Positions 31,940 through 41,909 of a DNA stretch of 64,000 nucleotides are shown in pieces (the first letter of the stretch is position 1; each line of letters starts with the position of its first letter). The notes beneath the pieces were generated by a model. That model had not been told where the DNA came from, made no database searches, and was given only the letters and a program-made list of their open reading frames with translations. The stretch comes from Kalaharituber pfeilii (taxonomy: Eukaryota > Ascomycota > Pezizomycetes > Pezizales > Pezizaceae), in assembly GCA_015179045.1 (NCBI GenBank), contig WHUZ01000110.1, forward strand, positions 1 to 64,000. The letters run 5' to 3'. A program made the position numbers and the translations under genes.

Positions 31940-33060
31940 TGCTATCATAGAGTAATACCTAAGGGCTTATGTTAGCTACTAGCCAGATGATTGGTTGAAA
32001 TTTCTGAAGTTTTATAACTTAGGACTGCAGCATTCATGTATGGTGCATCAAGGAATATGCATTACCTAATTAGGTATATATAGATGGATATTCCTATTGA
32101 TTTCTACTTTCTGTCAATACCTATACCTATAGGCTACTCAAGATATATTCTCCTATTTGTAGAGTTATATTCTAGAGTATTTTGAACATGCCTCATATTT
32201 TTTGAAATATATACAGACTGAATGTCAAAATTCACTTCTAGCAGTAAAAATATATGTATGGATATTGGCTCACCACTTGTTCCATATGTATCCAATCATC
32301 ATAAAACATTCCAGATCTCTTGAATACATACTATAGAAGGTATATGCACTTGCTAAAGGTCCTCAATAGCCATCTTGCCATTTTACACCTGCATAGGTTT
32401 CAGATGCCTAATTGGGCAACTACTACCATAGAGTATCATTCAAAATTTCCAATTGGCTAACTGAGGTGCGGGAGTTACTTTCCTATACCTCTCCAAGCTG
32501 TATGTGCAATTTGGTTATCTTCTATGAAGAGAGGCATTAGCTGAAGGACTATTCTGGATATTCTGCACCTTTGCCTCATCAACAATGTTGTTTTGAAGGG
32601 ATTTATGCTACTATGAAATTCACATCATATATTTTCTGAGCAAGCAGAGTGGCATTGAAGGGTAAGGATAACCCTTTAGTTATACCCCGTGCACCTACCG
32701 GCACGTAACTGCATTCCTTGGTAGTGTGGCGTTTGTTCAATCGTACTTAATGTAGTTGCTAACATGAACCGTGCGGGTTAGCCGATCGCTAGTGACGAAT
32801 GCAAGCGCTTCGTATGTACTCAAATGTAGATGCATCAATGCATCAAGTATGTCTACTGTGAGCCTGCACGTACATCTACTAACTACGGTACTTTTACACG
32901 AGAGGATGCCCGCTCGCTGCGCTCACAACAGGGGCAGACCTTGCGGCGGGGTAGGGGGGAGCGTGCGACACTTGCGACCGTGGGGTAGGGGCTTTGGTGC
33001 TGTCACAAAGTAGTAAATTGCACCCTCGTGACTGCGAGTCTTTCAGGATGAGTTTATACA
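31940..33060. other. AT-rich region without recognised genes
   Basis: No ORF with support. Around 32815-33030 the sequence resembles blocks at 25700-25800 and 44690-44760, so it holds an unclassified dispersed repeat. Confidence 0.35.
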
Positions 33061-33074
33061 TGGTTTTCCATTCA

Positions 33075-33640
33075 CTTTTTTTTTTTTCAAGAAAATATCT
33101 TTACTCGCTTGCCGCCCTGTGGGCTATGGCGAGATTGCATAAGAGATAAATGAGAAGGATAGAAAGATAAAAGTGGATCTTCTTACTGCCCTGCCTTGGC
33201 GAGCAGCTGTGCGCGGGGTCACGTGACAAAAAAAAAAAAAAAAACTGCGTCCCCGGTAAAGAAATATAAGTAGATAAAAATAGAACTTCTTACTGCGTCC
33301 CCGATGAAGTAATATAAGTGGATAAGAATAGCTCTTCTTCCTGCGCCCCCGGAAAATGAAAATAGGAAAAAGGGATGAAATTATCGTGGCCTCGCCCACT
33401 TGACCATGTTCGCTAATCCTCCCCCTTGTTTCCCATTGGCTCCTTTGCCCTACCCTCCGGCCATTTCTTCTTCCAGGTCCTGCACCTTTCCCATATATGC
33501 GCCGTCGTTTCTTCGCCTCCTCCGCACCAGCGGCGCTTCCAGTCGCTTGCACACATGCTCCCAGGGGGACCCCCGAGCGAAGCGAGTGGCGTCCATACAA
33601 CTGCTACAAGACGGAACGCCAAAAACTGATAGTACCATCT
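33075..33640 (-). mobile_element. LINE-A 5'-truncated copy with a family B insertion
   Basis: T run at 33077-33087, then an impure tail, the family A hairpin, a 3' UTR with a ~52-bp unit repeated about three times (CTTCTTACTGCGTCCCC), and the ORF2 end. ORF2 retains RRWCGGGEETTAHIWERC (33413-33622) and is frame-shifted. A family B insert splits the first UTR repeat. Confidence 0.7.
33190..33243 (+). mobile_element. family B micro-retroposon inside a LINE-A 3' UTR
   Basis: 54 bp starting CCTGCCTTGGCGAGCAGCTG and ending in an A run. Only a 5-bp flank repeat (ACTGC, 33185-33189 and 33244-33248) is visible. The downstream UTR repeats show the uninterrupted sequence CTTACTGCGTCCCC. Confidence 0.8.
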
Positions 33641-34380
33641 AAGGCCCGCACGCTTCTTTAGTCTAGTATGGCCTTATCATATTCCTATCTGGATACTTGC
33701 AACACTCAGCCTGTCCTTGGACCAGTGAGACACGCCTACACGTGGATTAGTGGATCTTGTACCCTAACCCTACGTAACTTCCACTGTATTGATGCATGTT
33801 TACTTTACACATCCAGTCTCGGTTTATCGGTTCATCCACATCTCAGTTGTTCATTTACACACCAGATTGGCAACATTAATATGCTGCTAAAACGGAGAAC
33901 TCTTGCTGACTTGGCTATCTTGAAAATGGTAGTCTGGTTACACTACCCCTCGTACAGAGTATGAAAATGGATAGAATTCGATATCCCCTTATTTGCCGGC
34001 CACATCGCCGAGAACCTCTAGTGTGATTGTAGGCATGTATCACCAATGCAATTGTATCTGCAACTGTTGGAGGGTATGTGCAATAGTATCTACTATCTCG
34101 ACTAGGGCGCCAGAACTAGGGCTGGTGAAGCGAAGCCTCGCGAGTAGTCTCAATGGTCGAACTTTAAGGTCATAAAAGAGTTGATTGGTCTATGTAATGT
34201 GATACCCAACCCGATAACAATCTTAACAAGCTAAGAACAGCCTAGCAAAGTTATTAGCCTGGGTCAGGTCTTAGCTCGTGTTAATATTTTTCTTTATCTC
34301 TATCTCATTACGCGGGACGTACGGCAAGGAGGCCACCTTTCTTCTCTTTCTTTCCCTTTGTCTCTTGTGTACTTAACATT
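33640..34380. other. unrecognised region
   Basis: No gene recognised. Confidence 0.3.
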
Positions 34381-34412
34381 GCCATAGCCCACCGGGAGGC
34401 AAGCGATTAATG

Positions 34413-34445
<33 letters not shown>
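34380..34445 (+). mobile_element. family A hairpin with long A tail
   Basis: TTGCCATAGCCCACCGGGAG plus GCAAGCGATTAATGAT and about 31 A. The hairpin is slightly damaged (GCCC/GGGA). No convincing target repeat. Confidence 0.65.
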
Positions 34446-34447
<2 letters not shown>

Positions 34448-34472
34448 AAGAAAGAGGAAAGAAATCAGTTAC

Positions 34473-34700
34473 AACAAAATGCGAAAGAAGAAATAGATCG
34501 GTTACTCAAAAGGTTTGAAACGGAGAGAATACAACTTCGGACTGAGTACAAACAAAATGCGAAAGAAGAAAAGATCGGTTACTCTTTTTTTTTTTTTTTT
34601 TTTTATCACATGACCCCGCATGCAGCTGTTCGCCATGGCAGGGCGATCGGTTACTCAAAATGTTGGAAACGGAGAGAATAAAAGCTGAGAAATATATAAC
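34473..34700 (+). repeat. tandem duplication of ~73 bp (two units)
   Basis: ACAAAATGCGAAAGAAGAAA ... GATCGGTTACTCAAAA ... GAAACGGAGAGAATA occurs at about 34473-34533 and again from 34552. The second unit is split by a family B insert, so the first unit is its empty-site control. Confidence 0.8.
34585..34644 (-). mobile_element. family B micro-retroposon
   Basis: 60 bp. The target repeat GATCGGTTACTC is at 34573-34584 and 34645-34656. The adjacent tandem unit carries the uninterrupted site. Confidence 0.92.
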
Positions 34701-35185
34701 CACTGTCGCCAACTTGTAGGTATACGGTCTCAGGCTTCACAATATCTGCATGAACTGACTGCATCCTCATGAAGGTATACTTTAGCAACGTTCTGGAAGA
34801 GTACTTGCGGCTAAAGGGAATCTCAATCTGCGTGGGGCCTTGGGTACTAAAAATGTCTCTGTCCTCGTGAGAAATGGTATATTGGCTAACTAATGTACAT
34901 GGACAGTGTATATCGGCGATGCAGCCCTAATGCTGCAAAAAATTAAACAAAGGGGAGGAACCAGGGACAGGCTAATTGCTTTGTCCGATACCCCGGACTT
35001 TAGAAAAATTCTGCAGAGGGTGGCTGAGGAACGTAACCTGATCCAAAAGGAGATCTTTTTTTTTTTTCTTTTTTTTTTTCATATCAGTACTCGCGCGCCG
35101 CCCTATGGGCTATGGCGAGGTTAAATACATGAAGATAGGAGTAAGGAGGAAAGGAAAAGGAAAAAGAAATAGTGAAAAATGGAAA

Positions 35186-35777
35186 CTATCGTCCCACCCA
35201 TTCTAGAATGTCGGCTAGCACGTCGTTGTCCTTCTTGACGCCTTTCTGGGGTCTGAGCAAGTCTTCCTCTCCTCCGGGCCATTTCTTTTTCCAGACCTTG
35301 CACCGTGCTAGAACGTGGGGGGTGGTCTCCTCCTCCTCTCCGCACCACCGGTCTTCCGGGCCATCTGCTTTGCCTATTTCATATCTCCATCGCCTTAGGC
35401 CTTTGGCACCTAGTATGCCCGCCAGTGTCGAAACTCGTTGTCCCAGTCGTTGGAGTGGTCTGTAGTTGAGATTCAGCCTGTTCCTTTCCATGGCCCTCCG
35501 TGATTTCGATAGTTGTCGCATACCTGCCTCAGTGACCGTTTCGTCTTGGTATTGGAGGTGAGCACCAATTTTGGCGGCTTTATCGGCTTCTGTATTCCCT
35601 TTCACTCCTCTGTGGCCCTTTACCCACAGCACGGCTACGTCTAGATCGCCCCTTCTGGCCCTCGTTTCCCAGCATTCCCTGACCATCTGTGATGCGCTTT
35701 TCATAGGTGGGTTCCCCTTGGCAATCTTTTGGAGCTTGGAAATGGCTATTTTGGAGTCGGTCATTATCAAGATCTCT
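35186..35777 (-). pseudogene. LINE-A ORF2 C-terminal part (RNase H and CRWCG-type knuckle)
   Basis: Motifs in order are IMTDSK (RNase H third acidic site), WVKGHRGVKGNTEADKAAKI (RNase H C-terminal motif), AGILGAKGLRRWRYEIG, and a knuckle with the first Cys lost (EDRWCGEEEETTPHVLARC). It ends in ADILEWVGR. The domains upstream of RNase H are missing. This is one of the longest LINE-A protein pieces in the window. The N-terminal residues read beyond 35777 belong to the nested element. Confidence 0.75.
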
Positions 35778-36360
35778 TTCTGAAAGCAAGAACATCCCAG
35801 AAAGAAAGACTCCCGCAATCTGGCCCAGCAGTTGTGGTACACGGAATAGCGGGGATGAAGAAACTTGGGAAAGTAAGAGATTGGATGGAAAAGGCGAACC
35901 CGTGGATGGGGAGGATTGTCGCGGCAAGATGGTTGGTAAATAAAGAAAGGAGGGAGGGAAAGAAGACTAGCTCGATTGTTATCTACCTAGAGGGGGAGGT
36001 AGAGTCAGATAGTCAAACACCGGCGGTGCGGTTAACAGGCAAATGGCACCACTCGTGCCTGTATGACTTGGATAGAATCACAAAGGTGGACAGAAAGGGG
36101 AAGGGGAGGGAGGTGGAGGAGATAGACATGACTGCTTGATTTTCTGGGGGAATATTTGGGTATTCATGCTTAATTGTTCTCCTGGGGGATTGGGCTTTCG
36201 CTTTGTGTTTCCCCCGCATCACCGAGGTCGTGGTATTGTTGTGTGCTTTCACAGGGATGGTTTTGTAGGTGGTTGCACAGGTGCCTGTCTCCAGGCCATA
36301 AGGACTTCCGTCTAGGGATCCTGCCATGGCGAACAGCTGCAAGCGGGGTTACGTGAAATG

Positions 36361-36387
<27 letters not shown>
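35778..36387 (+). mobile_element. ORF1 3' fragment of the LINE-B derivative
   Basis: 610 bp encoding the ORF1 C-terminal domain (35845-36139: VVHGIAGMKKLGKVRDWMEK ... SSIVIYLEGEVESD ... LTGKWHHSCLYD). A 3' UTR with GTGCCTGTCTCCAGGCCATA follows, then the family B hairpin (36321-36350) and ~28 A. The target repeat ATCAAGATCTCT is at 35766-35777 and 36388-36399. Confidence 0.85.
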
Positions 36388-36391
<4 letters not shown>

Positions 36392-36619
36392 AGATCTCTT
36401 CCTCCTGGCGTTCTAGTGCAAAAGGAGATCAAAGCCCAGGTCGCACACCTCTACCATGGGGTATCAAAAATTGCCCACGGAAAAAACGGCCACATCATAA
36501 TCAGGAGTAATGACCTGACCATTAATGAGCGGGCAGCGATAGTCTACTTCTTGAAACTCCAGGATGAATGGCCAGTTCCAAACTTGACTTTTTATATATA
36601 TATATAGCAGTACTCGCAT

Positions 36620-37024
36620 GACTTGGGAGCCAAAAGGTGGGCCCTTGCACCCTCCATGCACTTAGCTATCATGGTATATTGACTTTGCATGCAACTTCGT
36701 GGTTTCTCTGTGTATTTTATAAGGGACTGGAAGCGTCGTCCTGTAGTAGACAAATCATTAAGGAATTTAGTCTTATTGTATGCCTTATCATCACCCTTCT
36801 ACTTACTACAGGTTATGAGCCCGGCTTGTGCCAAATAATCCACCGAACTCAAGCCACATCTTTACCATCTCACTCCTCACTCATCACTCTTGCTTATTGA
36901 ACACCTCACTTCTTGTTCATTGCACTCCTCGTTTGCAGCACCCCTGACTCACCGTACTCCTCGCTCACCGTACTCCTCGCTCACCGCATCCCTCGCTCAC
37001 CGCACCTCTTGCTCACCACATCCC
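36620..37024 (+). other. possible copia LTR end, primer site and leader
   Basis: GGTTATGAGCCCGGC at about 36812 resembles the tRNA-primer-site region just inside the 5' LTR of fungal Ty1/copia elements. A ~15-bp minisatellite (CTCGCTCACCGCACC-like) occupies 36950-37036 and resumes after the LINE at 37983-38030. No second LTR was found, so the LTR call is weak. Confidence 0.35.
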
Positions 37025-37036
37025 TCGCTCGCCGCA

Positions 37037-37522
37037 AGACAGTGGGAGATACGAGCCAACCGGGGAGACCTAGACATCGCCGCGATGTGGGTCAAAGGAC
37101 ACAAAGGGATAGAAGGAAACACCAGGGCGGACAAGGCGGCCAAGATAGGCACGGCAATACAATACGAAGACGACACCATCACAGAAGCGGGAATAAGACA
37201 GGAAGCCAAAAGCCTCAGGGCCGAAGAACGGAATCGCCTCCACCTCTCCTACCGACCCCTCCAAAGCATAGACAACCGCCGGAGAATCGCAATCCTGGCC
37301 GGAATCCTAGGGAACAAGGGACTCAAAGAGTGGAGATACGCCATAGGAAAGGCTGACTCACCAGAGTGCAGATGGTGCGGGAGAGCCCCAGAAAATCTAA
37401 CACACATAACCAATGACTGTCGGACATGGAAGAAAAAGATGAAAGACGGAGCGAATGGACTAAGACACCCGGACAAGAACACCAACTTGGCGGAAATCTT
37501 GGAATGGGCAGGGGAGGAGTAG
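37037..37522 (+). pseudogene. LINE-A ORF2 C-terminal part, first copy
   Basis: RQWEIRANRGDLDIAAMWVK, GHKGIEGNTRADKAAKIG (RNase H), the basic linker, CRWCGRAPENLTHITNDC (knuckle) and AEILEWAGEE at the end. The frame is uninterrupted to the stop. The truncated repeat at 37600-37835 encodes the same C terminus again with small differences (CRWCGRALENLKHITDDC). Confidence 0.75.
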
Positions 37523-37982
37523 GATGGGCTTTAACTTTTACTTTTCTTTTATTTCTTATTTTTTTACAAGTCTATAGTCATGTACCTAAACATCGCCATT
37601 CTCCACACTAGCGGGGATCCTCGGCAACAAGGGCCTCAAAGAGTGGAGATACAGCATAGGGAAAGCCGACTCACCGGAATGCCGATGGTGTGGCAGAGCG
37701 CTGGAAAACCTAAAGCACATAACGGACGACTGCCAGGTATGGAAAGGAAAACTCAAAGACGGAGCTAAAGGACTCAGACATCCAGACAAAGACACGAATC
37801 TGGCGGAAATTTTGGAATGGGCGACGGAGGAGTAGGGGAATCGGAAGTCAGTCGGGGAAAGGGAGGGTTTTCTTAATTACTGTCTTATTTCTCTTTATTT
37901 TCCATATTCCTCACATGTAATTAAACATCGCCATAGCCCATAGGGCGGCATGCGATTAATGAAATAAAAAAAAAATAAAAAA
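37037..37982 (+). mobile_element. LINE-A dimeric insertion (946 bp)
   Basis: Flanked by TCGCTCGCCGCA at 37025-37036 and 37983-37994. The first part (37037 to about 37603) runs from RNase H to the 3' UTR and stops at TAAACATCGCCAT, inside the 5' arm of the hairpin. It then jumps back to ORF2 sequence (ACACTAGCGGGGATCCTCGG) and runs on to a complete family A hairpin and A tail. Confidence 0.8.
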
Positions 37983-38043
37983 TCGCTCGCCGCACCCCTC
38001 GCTCGCCGTACTACTCGCTCGTTATTGACATCTTCATTCTACA

Positions 38044-39821
38044 ATGGCTACATCTTCTACTGCCACTGCTACCTCTTCCATGGTCACCGAAGTCTATACC
38101 AGCAATCATAGTTTAGTCTCTAAGCTGACCACTGAAAATTACAGGGAATGGCGCTTAGGTATAAAATATATTCTCCGTGCTGACCATTCTTGGGATATTG
38201 TATAAGGAATAGAGCAACCACCTGCACTTCCTGTCCATGCCCCAAATGACAGACAGGCAGCAATTGTAGAAGCTGAGAGTGTATATGAAGCACAACTTGA
38301 ATCCTATGAACAGCGCAAGTGGCATGCTGCCTCCACCCCCTACTGCTCTGTCACTAAGGCAATCCAGGCCTTGATGAGGACAGTAAAGCCAACATTATCT
38401 GGAACACTCTCCAGGACCACTTTGATACTGCAGAAAGCCACGCTGGAACTACCTACTTATGTATACAGTTTGAGTCAAAAAACAGCAAGAAGGACAAGCA
38501 ATCAATTACTATATCAGTGTCCTACTAGACTACCAGTCTCAACTGGCCTACTTAAAAAACCAAAAGATTACCGATGGGGCTCTCATTCACCACCTGCTTA
38601 TAACACTACATCCAAACTTCAAATATATTGTCGATACAATTCTGAGCCAACCCACTGAGTTCCAGACACGAGCACATGTATTCAACAGTTTACACCTACG
38701 AGAAATGAAAGCAGTTTAAGACAGTTGATAATGTAGGAGCACTTGCAGTTAACACCAAGCCCAACTGTGTTGATAAACAACATAAGCACAATAGCTTCAA
38801 GGATAAGAACAAGAAAGGTCACAGTGACTACAATAAAAGAAACTATCAGAATGAGGCCAGTACCTGTGGGCCCAAATACACTGCACTAGTATGCTGGTAC
38901 TATACAGAGAAAGGCATAAGGAAGAAGACTGCAAAGTCAAGAAGAAGGCAAATAGACTCAAAAATAGATGGAAAAAACTAACCTCAGATAAAGGCCCCTT
39001 AAATGTCAAGCTGGCAAGAGTCTACACCACTGCAAAGGCCTCTATGACTAGATCTACTCTCAGCAACAGCCAGCGTAGAACCTGGTACATTGATTCTGGT
39101 ACTTCTGAGCACATGTGTTCTACTCTATCGGATTTTACAAGCTATTAAAGACTGGCTAAACCACACACAGTACTACTAGGTGCACAATTAATCTATTCTT
39201 ACTACAGTAATAGAAACAGTCTATATTCAGGATAACACTATGGCTACTAACCATTTGTTAACACTTGAATTAGTACTATATGTACCAGATCTCAAATGTA
39301 ATCTTTTCTTAGTAGGTAAAGCAGATGAAGTTGGATTCAATCTCCTCTTTATGCAAGGCACTTGTACAATCTCACACGATCATCACCAACTGCTTACTAC
39401 AACCAAAAGAAACAATGGAATGTATGTCTTAAATACAAGTACCACATTGCAAAGAACAGCTGCCGCCACCATACCTGCCGCCGCCATACCGGTCGCCGTA
39501 CCCACCACCGTACCTGCCGCTGCTGTACCTGCTGCCGCCGTACCTGCCGCCGCCATGCTGGCCACCGTACCCACTACCATACCTGCCGCTGTTCTCAACA
39601 CCGCCATGCCCGTTGATATACCTTCTGCATCAGATTTGCCTCTGACTAAACTCGAACTTCGGAATTACTGCCTCAGGCACCTCAATACTGGTGCTGTGAA
39701 AGCACTTGCAAGTGGCCTTGCAACTAGCATAGTAAAGCTAGAATTCTCAAAACCGGACAGCCCCTGTTTTCCATATCTTCAAGGCAAAACAAAAGGTTAC
39801 TATCAATCAAACTCTATCTGA
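38044..39821 (+). mobile_element. Ty1/copia retrotransposon remnant
   Basis: ATG at 38044 starts a gag-like protein (SNHSLVSKLTTENYREWRLG, IKYILRADHSWDIV) with a stop at about 38203. Further blocks are a protease motif WYIDSGTSEHMCS (about 39080-39120), a pre-integrase motif LVLYVPDLKCNLFLVGKADE (39270-39330), and YCLRHLNTGAVKALASGLAT (about 39667-39726). No integrase core, RT or 3' LTR follows. Stops and frame shifts show it is dead. The LINE-A at 37037 lies in its leader. Confidence 0.7.
39455..39615 (+). repeat. in-frame minisatellite inside the copia pre-integrase region
   Basis: Units of 15-27 bp such as GCCGCCGTACCTGCC and ACCGTACCCACCACC encode runs of the AAxIPAAxVPTTVP type. It separates two halves of a normally compact pre-integrase domain. 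Confidence 0.7.
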
Positions 39822-40100
39822 GGCGTCAGCACGCCGACCATATGCACGCTCAATCTAGCTCGAATAAGGTACCCTGCCCCTGATGGGTTGGATACTCTAA
39901 CCATCGCCTGTAGTAGAATATACTCGGCTATTGCGCGCTTGGGGTTATTGTACTTCACACTTGCTCAAGCATCCGAATATGCAATTATACAGCAGTTTAT
40001 AAATTTATTGAATCGTGACTAAAAATATGTAGAAAAGTAAACAGCTCTCTGCTAAATTCCCATGCCCACCACACCCACCTCGTAGTCATCAAATTGGCCT
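39822..40100. other. unrecognised region
   Basis: No feature recognised. Continuity with the copia remnant cannot be shown. Confidence 0.3.
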
Positions 40101-40113
40101 CAAGCTGCCACTC

Positions 40114-40168
40114 TTTTTTTTTTTTTTTTTTCACGTGACCCCGCTTGTAGCTGTTCGCCATGGCAGGG
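40114..40168 (-). mobile_element. family B micro-retroposon
   Basis: 55 bp. The target repeat CAAGCTGCCACTC is at 40101-40113 and 40169-40181. Confidence 0.92.
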
Positions 40169-40181
40169 CAAGCTGCCACTC

Positions 40182-40500
40182 GCCGTAGGCTTGCTGTTGA
40201 AATCACGCCGTTGAGTGGCACCTGCTACATTGGGCATGTTGGGCATATTGCGCATAATGGGCATGTTGAGTATGTTGAGCGCGCTCTTCTTACTAATATA
40301 TTGAGTATAATAGGTAAAATTGGGATGCCGACAACTGTGCAGTATGCCGAACATCACATGCATGCTCATGTGCGCGCTCAACATGCTGGAGATACCCAGT
40401 ATCAGTATGAAGGCAATACCATCTGTAAAAGCTAATTTTACTAGTATGGTCCTGATGAGTGTGTTACTGTAGCAGCTATACAATACAATAGCACCCAATC
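40182..40500. repeat. degenerate TTGGGCATG / TTGAGTATG repeat
   Basis: The 40215-40300 stretch has short units ATTGGGCATGTTGGGCATAT and TTGAGCGCGCT. These are inverted relatives of the CTCAATATGC-type units at 59390-59720. No gene seen. Confidence 0.45.
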
Positions 40501-40557
40501 ATTGAGACAGTCTGTGCGACATTCCAACAATCGATCTGCGTAGCTGTTGTCTTGCAA

Positions 40558-41061
40558 TCAATCCTGGGATGTATAGAACATCAGTTCTAACACATGCACT
40601 CCATTCGGCTGTTGTTCCCTCTTCCTCCACACCCACCTCTGCGGATTGAACTCTTCCGGCAACTGGAACTCGTGCCTCGTGGACGTGTACACGTACTGCT
40701 CTGGCACCGGCCCGCCAGCTTCCCGGCGCGCCTGCTCGCTTAGCAACGCCTTGTGGAAAGAGCTGTGCCGAAATACAACGACTACCCGGCGGGTGGGCTG
40801 TTCGACCCAGAAACGGGGCAAGAGATGTGGGGTCGGGAATCCTGCAAAGACAAGTTTGAGAACGGTGGGGTCCGGGCGGGTGATCGTGATGCACAGAATG
40901 GGAGTGTAGGAGGAGGTCGACTCTGGGGGCGCACAAGAGCCGAGAGCGAGGTTGGCTTGTGGGGCGTTGGTCCAGGAGGGTTGTGGGGGTTCGTTTGAGG
41001 GAGTGCTGGTCCAAGGGGGGATTTTGTAGCTTGGAGCTGCCTGTGAGTGATAGTTAAACAT
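40558..41061 (-). CDS. hypothetical protein, 167 aa
   Basis: One uninterrupted minus-strand frame from ATG 41061. The N terminus is Pro/Ser-rich (SYKIPPWTSTPSNEPPQPSW). The rest looks globular (VLKLVFAGFPTPHLLPRFWV ... RHSSFHKALLSEQARR ... EFQLPEEFNPQRWVWR ... GVHVLELMFY). I do not recognise a family. A TATA-like TTTATATC lies about 55 bp upstream on the minus strand. It is divergent from the gene at 41385 and may share its promoter region. Confidence 0.5.
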   Translation of the reverse strand: MFNYHSQAAPSYKIPPWTSTPSNEPPQPSWTNAPQANLALGSCAPPESTSSYTPILCITITRPDPTVLKLVFAGFPTPHLLPRFWVEQPTRRVVVVFRHSSFHKALLSEQARREAGGPVPEQYVYTSTRHEFQLPEEFNPQRWVWRKREQQPNGVHVLELMFYTSQD

Positions 41062-41320
41062 AGTTTTGTTAGGCGTTGGTTAAGGCGTCACAGAAAGAGA
41101 TCTCAAGACTTTTGATATAAAGTGGGAGAGAAGTAAACCTATTGGATCCCAAGCGCTGGCTTTATAGCTTATGACACCACCAGCTTGGCCATGATATAAA
41201 TCTTAATGCCTGTACCAAAAGCGGCCATAGGGTGCTGGAATGATTCACGGTCATATTCCCACTACGTGGACTGCCATTAAGTGCTAGAAATGGCGCATGC
41301 TCCCGCCCACTGGTGGCCAC

Positions 41321-41332
41321 GGCCTATATATG
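41321..41332 (+). promoter_or_regulatory. TATA-like element
   Basis: GGCCTATATATG about 60 bp before the ATG at 41385. Confidence 0.4.
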
Positions 41333-41384
41333 TTACACGTTACACAAATCTTTTAGAACTCATACGCTACTTATACAACCAATC

Positions 41385-41906
41385 ATGGCCGAAGCTCAAG
41401 ATGAACAGCCAGAAACGTTCGGCGCCATTGACCTCGTTGGCACAATGTTGGTGTTGTTTGGCATGATGACCCTTTGCCTACTCTATAATGATAACAAGCA
41501 TCAAGTCCATCGCCGAAAGAGGACACGCAGTCGTGGTACCAGATCTCGAGTTCCAAACGCGTCAATGAATACTAACGGTCGCCTAAAACCGCAAGAACTA
41601 CAAAACGCCATAAAAACAAGGAATACAAAGCCAGTACTGCTTCGCGTTAAGCTGCGGCAGGACATTTCGAAAATGCCAGAATCATACCAAGGCACAAGGA
41701 ATGAAGACCGAGTCCAAGAGTTTTCTTCAACGAGAGGCTCACAGAGCCAAATGAATGAAAGTCGACCACGAATATGCAGCATCAGGAAGAAAAAACTAGC
41801 TGCCATCATGAAACGACAGTTGTGCAGGACGCAAAGAATTAAGGAGGCGTTTCGGGCACTGTCGGAGCTAGCGGGTCTGCTGAGGGAGTTGGAGGAGGTT
41901 GATTGA
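41385..41906 (+). CDS. small single-pass membrane protein, unknown
   Basis: 173 codons from the ATG at 41385 (MAEAQDEQPETFGAIDL). I prefer this start because it follows a TATA-like box and an AACCAATC context, although the frame extends upstream. Residues ~14-36 (DLVGTMLVLFGMMTLCLLYN) form one membrane segment, followed by a strongly basic region (HRRKRTRSRGTRSR) and a long basic tail with a helical C terminus (FRALSELAGLLRELEEVD). No Cys-rich or enzymatic motif. Family unknown. Confidence 0.5.
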   Translation: MAEAQDEQPETFGAIDLVGTMLVLFGMMTLCLLYNDNKHQVHRRKRTRSRGTRSRVPNASMNTNGRLKPQELQNAIKTRNTKPVLLRVKLRQDISKMPESYQGTRNEDRVQEFSSTRGSQSQMNESRPRICSIRKKKLAAIMKRQLCRTQRIKEAFRALSELAGLLRELEEVD

Positions 41907-41909
41907 TGA

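Larger units (their letters stand above)
35056..36418 (-). mobile_element. LINE-A copy, 5'-truncated, with a nested LINE-B ORF1 element
   Basis: T run at 35056, family A hairpin, 3' UTR and ORF2 C-terminal part. The target repeat CAAAAGGAGATC is at 35044-35055 and 36419-36430. A plus-strand 610-bp element (35778-36387) sits inside, so LINE-A proper is about 741 bp. It inserted into a host coding exon. Confidence 0.88.
34465..36607 (+). pseudogene. host coiled-coil gene interrupted by LINEs
   Basis: Coding remnants on the plus strand are 34470-34545 (NAKEEIDRLLKRFETERIQL), a near-repeat at 34546-34700 with a 60-bp insert, then 34906-35055 (SDTPDFRKILQRVAEERNLI, QKEI) and 36431-36600 (KAQVAHLYHGVSKIAHGKNG ... 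IVYFLKLQDEWPVP). The last two blocks join in frame across the LINE-A insertion because the target repeat CAAAAGGAGATC encodes QKEI. The helical heptad pattern suggests a coiled coil. The family is unknown. The gene is broken. Confidence 0.5.

Noticed and set aside
36594..36625. TATATATATAGCAGTACTCG, ATGACTTGG resembles a family A end
   Set aside because: The hairpin is absent and no target repeat is visible, so it is too short to call.
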